The notes under the pieces: model-generated
What the model was told of the DNA's origin: nothing
The model's database searches: none
The model's input: only the letters and a program-made list of their open reading frames with translations
Assembly: GCA_022036555.1 (NCBI GenBank)
Contig: CM039120.1
Location: 20,724,350-20,788,349, forward strand
DNA: 64,000 bases
Direction: 5' to 3'
Origin: Microstegium vimineum
Taxonomy: Eukaryota; Streptophyta; Magnoliopsida; Poales; Poaceae
Shown here: piece by piece, positions 60,901-64,000 of the stretch
Layout of the letters: each line of letters opens with the position of its first letter
Position numbering within the stretch: position 1 is the stretch's first letter
Position numbers and translations under genes: made by a program

Positions 60901-63900
60901 CATCAGGGGTTTGTTAGTCAGTTTGTTAGATCCTAAAGTTTAGCTAGTCATTGGTTAGTCGCGTGAGAGTCTTTATGTACTCAGCAAACAATTGATTAAG
61001 GGATTATTCAGAGATCAGAGTTATCTCTCTGAGCTCAACTCGGCTCCCTCGTCCTTCCCGGCGCCGAGCACGGCGCCGCCTGCCCGCCGCAAGGCGTTCA
61101 AACCCCGTCCCTCTCTCTCTCATTCGTATAATCTGTGTAGCGTTTCCGGGCTTAACATAGGCGCACTGTGTTCTTCTCTTCTCGACGTCCTTGGGCACCA
61201 GTACGTGGTGATAATTATTCATCTTTGCATGCTTAGAATCTATGTGCTGAAATTGCAAGAAACATGGGTGTGCTGACATGGCAAGAAACTTGGGTGCAAC
61301 GTTGGGGTCCAGTATATGCAGCCTAAGCGGTCATGGATATAGCAGCGGCACCAAAGATTTGTTGAATGGATAGCACATGGCGTCAGGGAAGACCTGGGGA
61401 TCCTGTTCTTCTCTTCTCAAAGTTGCTGGGCACCAGTTTGAGCTGAGCAATTCTTTCATCTTTGCATGCTCAGATCTATGTGCTAAAATGATATGAGATG
61501 AAGGTGGAACGCGGGCGCCAGTGCATCTGGCAGCAGCAGTCGTAGATATAGTGGCTGCGGCAGAGACCTATAGGATGGATAGCAAGGCGTCAGGGAAGGG
61601 GATGGTGTATGCTGCCGCAGTAGTATAGATATGGCTGTGGCATAAGCAGCTGTGGGAATCTGTAGGATGCGTAGAGCTAGGCATCAGAGAAGACCTAGCT
61701 GCACTGCATTCTTGTCTTCTTGAAGACGATGGCTACCAATTCGATCATAGAAATTCCTTCGTGTTCGCATGCTTAGATCCATGTGGTGAAATGGCAAGAG
61801 ACGTAGCTGCAATGTACGGCCTGGTTTATGTGTTGCAGTGTTTATAGTATAGAAGCAACGACAACAGCGATGCCTTGTACATGCTCGTTCTGTTGTAGAC
61901 ACTGGAATTGGCCAGGAGAGAAATAGGCTTTTTTATTCTGGCCATACAATCTGTTGGTCCATGAATCTTAAATGGCTTCTTGAACTCCTGAGTCCTGTAG
62001 AGTGTGAATATGTGGCTTATGCTTGCTGAAGGAACTTTTTCATCTTTGAAATTGCAGTAAAGTGCAATTGAGCTGGTTGGAATTTCTTGATATTTTTTAT
62101 CTTAATCAGATATCTCTGCAAAGTGTTCGTATAAGTCTTATTTTGATTTGATATATCAAGCATTTAAGCAAATTATTGTTGTCTTGTTTCGATCCGACAT
62201 AATTGCTCACAGGTTCATCTATTCTTTGTTGTTCTGAATCTACCTGTTCTGCAATCATAGTTTTGAATCTGAATTCTACTAATTGTGCACTTCTGATACG
62301 GTAAAGTTCTCCCTAGGATATCTAAATAGTAAATATATTTTGGATATGGAATAGTCAATATGAGTTCTGCAATCATGCCTTCTAGAAATGGCTTGGACCC
62401 ATATAGCTTTGAATTTCCTTCACACTGCAGACATGCAGTTCTGATCAGAACTTCTAGTTTTGGACTTGTTCAGAGGGAGAAAATGCTTTACAGTGTTTTT
62501 CTTGAGAATTTACTATTGTTGGTGTCAAAAGGGTTTATGATTTGGAATAATCGAGGTTATCATATCGCCTTATTGATTATCGGGGATTTTACATGATTAT
62601 AAGGACTTGTGAGGTGTTGAGTTGACTACTTGGAAGAAGCTAACTCTTCTTATTTATCTTTGATTATTCGATCCTCTATTATTTGGTTGACGATAAAATC
62701 ACATTTGTTCTGTTATGGCCTCTTTTTTTCATCGGCTATATTAGTTATTAGTTAATCAGTATTGTATGATACTGGGCAAGCAAGCCAACTGTTGTGCATG
62801 TCAGCTTGTGCCATGCAGCATACGAGGGATTATTTTTTTCATCTGCAAAGCCCATGAAATGTTTGTTATCCACCATATTGGTGGACAGCCACAAGAATTT
62901 ATTCATGATGAACTTGGGGGGTTTCTGCTGGCTGCAACCTTCCCTACCTACAAGGTTACTAGCGACCATAATCTCAACTGTCACAATGCCTGTTAAAATG
63001 TGATTATGAGGGCATACTTATCATGTGCTGCTTCACTGCTTCTGGACATTAGATTATTAAGGGACTGTTTGGTAGAGCTCCATATCAATTTTTTTTTGAG
63101 CTGGGCATTCCCTAGCTCCATGCCTCCAAGAACACGTGATCGTGAGACGGGGGCCTGCCAGACAGGGATTTAGTTGTACCAGTGATTTTAGTTTTGTGCA
63201 TTTGATATAAACATTGCCATTAAATCATCATTGGTTATAATGTCCATTTTTTCCTCTGATTATTATTACCTTTGTTGACAATCAGGGAAGAACCCTGTGG
63301 AAGGTGTCTCGTTTGAGTTTGAGGCCAAGTCAGCTCGTGATGGTGCATGGTACCACAATATTATCTCATTTTGTACTTCTTTTATTGTTCCCTCTTTAGT
63401 GATGTGTTATCGTATTTTAACTTTTGATAAAGATGTATTCAGATTCACTCTCGCTGAGTGATTACCCAAGTTACTACACTATCTTTATCATCCATGCTGT
63501 AACTTGAAGAGTCTGCTCAATGTCCCAAGTTAAAGAAAATCTGAAACTAACTAGGGACCCATTACATTATATCCATAGCAAAATGTTTGAAAGAAAATAA
63601 GAGGAAGGGATGACAATTGTAAGGAGTGCTTGTCTAAAGTTTTTTGTTACATGTCGTGTGCGAGTGGCACACTTAGAGAACCATAAATGTATCTTTGAAT
63701 TCATTCACTGTAAGTTTATAATCACTTTCATTGGCAACAGAAGTGGTTTCTGGCTTCCTTCTCTATGCCCTTGCAATTTTCTCTTCTGTTTCTGTTTTTC
63801 TTTTATTTTCAATCATTTATATTCTTACATGCATGGCAACCTTATATGTTGCAGGTATGATGTTGCTGCCTTTCTGTCACAAAGGTTGTTTGAATCCGGT

Positions 63901-63906
63901 GACCCG
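54962..63906 (+). CDS. SAWADEE-homeodomain protein (SHH1/SHH2-type), 5' four coding exons
   Basis: Exons 54962-55150 (63 codons), 55327-55513, 63286-63349 and 63855-63906 join with GT-AG introns in phases 0, 1, 1. Exon 1 begins MGRPPGTTGAPAFRFLPSEV; with exon 2 (WNWFQNRRYSHRAK) it forms the divergent homeodomain, helix 3 included. Exon 3 (VSFEFEAKSARDGAW) and exon 4 (YDVAAFLSQRLFESGDP) begin the SAWADEE domain, a tandem Tudor-like reader that in SHH1 binds H3K9-methylated, K4-unmethylated tails and recruits RNA polymerase IV for RNA-directed DNA methylation. The MGRPP start resembles SHH2 more than SHH1. Remaining exons lie off the window. Intron 2 is 7.8 kb because of element C. Family assignment is firm; which paralogue is not. 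Confidence 0.88.
56047..56429 (+). repeat. 5' LTR of chromovirus C
   Basis: 383 bp, followed at 56431 by TCTGGTGTCAG, a primer-site-like sequence. Confidence 0.92.
56444..57710 (+). pseudogene. Chromovirus C gag
   Basis: ATG 56444 (MSGSTSGATIPISAA) opens a Ser/Thr/Ala-rich N-terminus. After a frameshift near 56830 the gag core follows: KFPTFDGKEDPLGWLNKCDR, WLVSFHLTGDAQHWYYMF and PFRATVDDYTEAFLLRLA. TAG at 57268-57270, then the same frame continues to the atypical knuckle CYNCDEQYVRGHRC near 57568. A frameshift near 57670 leads to protease. Confidence 0.85.
57711..60770 (+). pseudogene. Chromovirus C pol: protease, RT, damaged RNase H, integrase, chromodomain remnant
   Basis: Protease TTLLDSGSTQF near 57780, then a frameshift. 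RT is open at 58408-59165 with YRALNAVTVKDKFPIPIVEE, FTKLDLKSGYHQVRVHP and the active site FFDDILIYS near 58750. After LPDFDW (59168) a deletion joins directly to the late RNase H (YLWGRPFVVRTDHYALKFML in another frame), removing the first RNase H blocks. Integrase: zinc finger HTAGHEGT...CSTCQKNK at 59610-59730, then indels near 59860. Core SDRDPVFTGHVW and HPQTDGQSEAVNK follow, and the late part ends FQVLERVGAVAYRLQLPDDA. Chromodomain tail TWESVEAFRAAHPTF near 60685. Confidence 0.88.
60775..61157 (+). repeat. 3' LTR of chromovirus C
   Basis: 383 bp, preceded by the purine tract GGGAGGGAGAGA. Confidence 0.92.
61163..61920 (+). repeat. Degenerate tandem repeats in SHH intron 2
   Basis: Unit starts GGCGTCAGGGAAGACCTGGG (61379), GGCGTCAGGGAAGGGG (61586) and GGCATCAGAGAAGACCTAG (61680). 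An earlier unit starts GGCGTCCGGGAAGACCTAGG at 56025 and is split by element C. Units contain TCTTCTC...TTTGCATGCT and GGATGGATAGCA-type ends; lengths about 240, 207, 94 and 240 bp. Confidence 0.7.
61921..63285 (+). other. Rest of SHH intron 2
   Basis: AT-rich intron sequence. At 63058-63130 a GGGACTGTTTGGTAGAGCTC motif after TTAA looks like one end of a Tourist-type MITE; the other end was not found. The ORFs at 62748-62996 have no recognisable content. It ends in the acceptor TTGTTGACAATCAG. Confidence 0.5.
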
Positions 63907-64000
63907 GTAATGACCTTGGAATTTCATTGAATAATACTGAAGTTGCTATATGATAAAGACATTTCAAATAGTACTTTAGAAAGCAGTATTCTTATATTAA
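63907..64000 (+). other. Start of SHH intron 4
   Basis: It follows the donor CCG|GTAATG; nothing else is visible. Confidence 0.6.

Larger units (their letters stand above)
56047..61157 (+). mobile_element. Ty3/gypsy chromovirus C in SHH intron 2, TSD TAGGC
   Basis: LTRs 56047-56429 and 60775-61157, each 383 bp (TGTTATGGTAGG...CTTAACA), flanked by TAGGC at 56042-56046 and 61158-61162. The order gag, protease, RT, RNase H, integrase, chromodomain remnant is gypsy. Small size and short LTRs suggest the Reina-like lineage. Reading the LTRs side by side I count about 11 differences (about 97% identity), so the insertion is fairly young. Same orientation as the host gene. Confidence 0.92.

Overview
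This is nuclear DNA of a grass, probably a panicoid/Andropogoneae species. The evidence is GC-rich exons with GT-AG introns, 5 bp target-site duplications (TSDs) around large LTR elements, grass-type MITEs, and plant-only gene families. I judged this by reading, without database searches. No CRISPR array, bacterial operon, rRNA or tRNA gene was seen. One run of 100 N (36174-36273) is an assembly gap.

Three host genes can be supported. (1) A P/U-type (PHO80-like) cyclin on the minus strand (31360-32035), with a 1-nt net frameshift that looks like a 7-bp near-tandem insertion. (2) The first coding exon and 5' UTR of a protein phosphatase 2C gene on the plus strand (35290-36149), cut off by the gap. 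(3) A SAWADEE-homeodomain (SHH1/SHH2-type) gene on the plus strand. Four consecutive coding exons (54962-55150, 55327-55513, 63286-63349, 63855-63906) join in phase, and the gene runs off the right edge. SHH proteins act in RNA-directed DNA methylation, and intron 2 of this gene carries a 5.1 kb Ty3/gypsy chromovirus.

Almost everything else is nested transposable elements. 1-11318: a Gypsy element (H, minus) sits in a Sirevirus-like Copia (A, minus), which sits in another Copia fragment (G, minus). 11319-13640: a LINE fragment and gypsy tail/LTR debris. 13645-27600: a four-level nest, with a non-autonomous DNA element (E1) holding a Mutator-like element with a GC-rich core, holding a 12.1 kb Sirevirus-type Copia (B, TSD GTGGC), holding a solo LTR (S, TSD AAGGC). 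27600-36173: the gene island with cyclin, PP2C and MITEs. 36274-42681: stacked LTR fragments of families H, B and S, then a large LTR. 42682-44518: a CACTA (Transposase_24-type) remnant. 44519-54300: an Athila-like Gypsy element (F) with gag-protease and an env-position ORF but no polymerase. It is split by a non-autonomous LTR element (D, TSD CGAGG). 54305-64000: a Stowaway MITE, then the SHH gene.

All transposon coding regions seen carry stops, frameshifts or deletions, so none looks autonomous. The points most worth following are the chromovirus in the SHH intron, the dated nesting order, the polymerase-less Athila element with a candidate internal promoter, motif arrays shared by LTRs of different Copia families, the conserved gag-pol junction of the two Sirevirus-like elements, and the cyclin frameshift with its repeated 3' flank.
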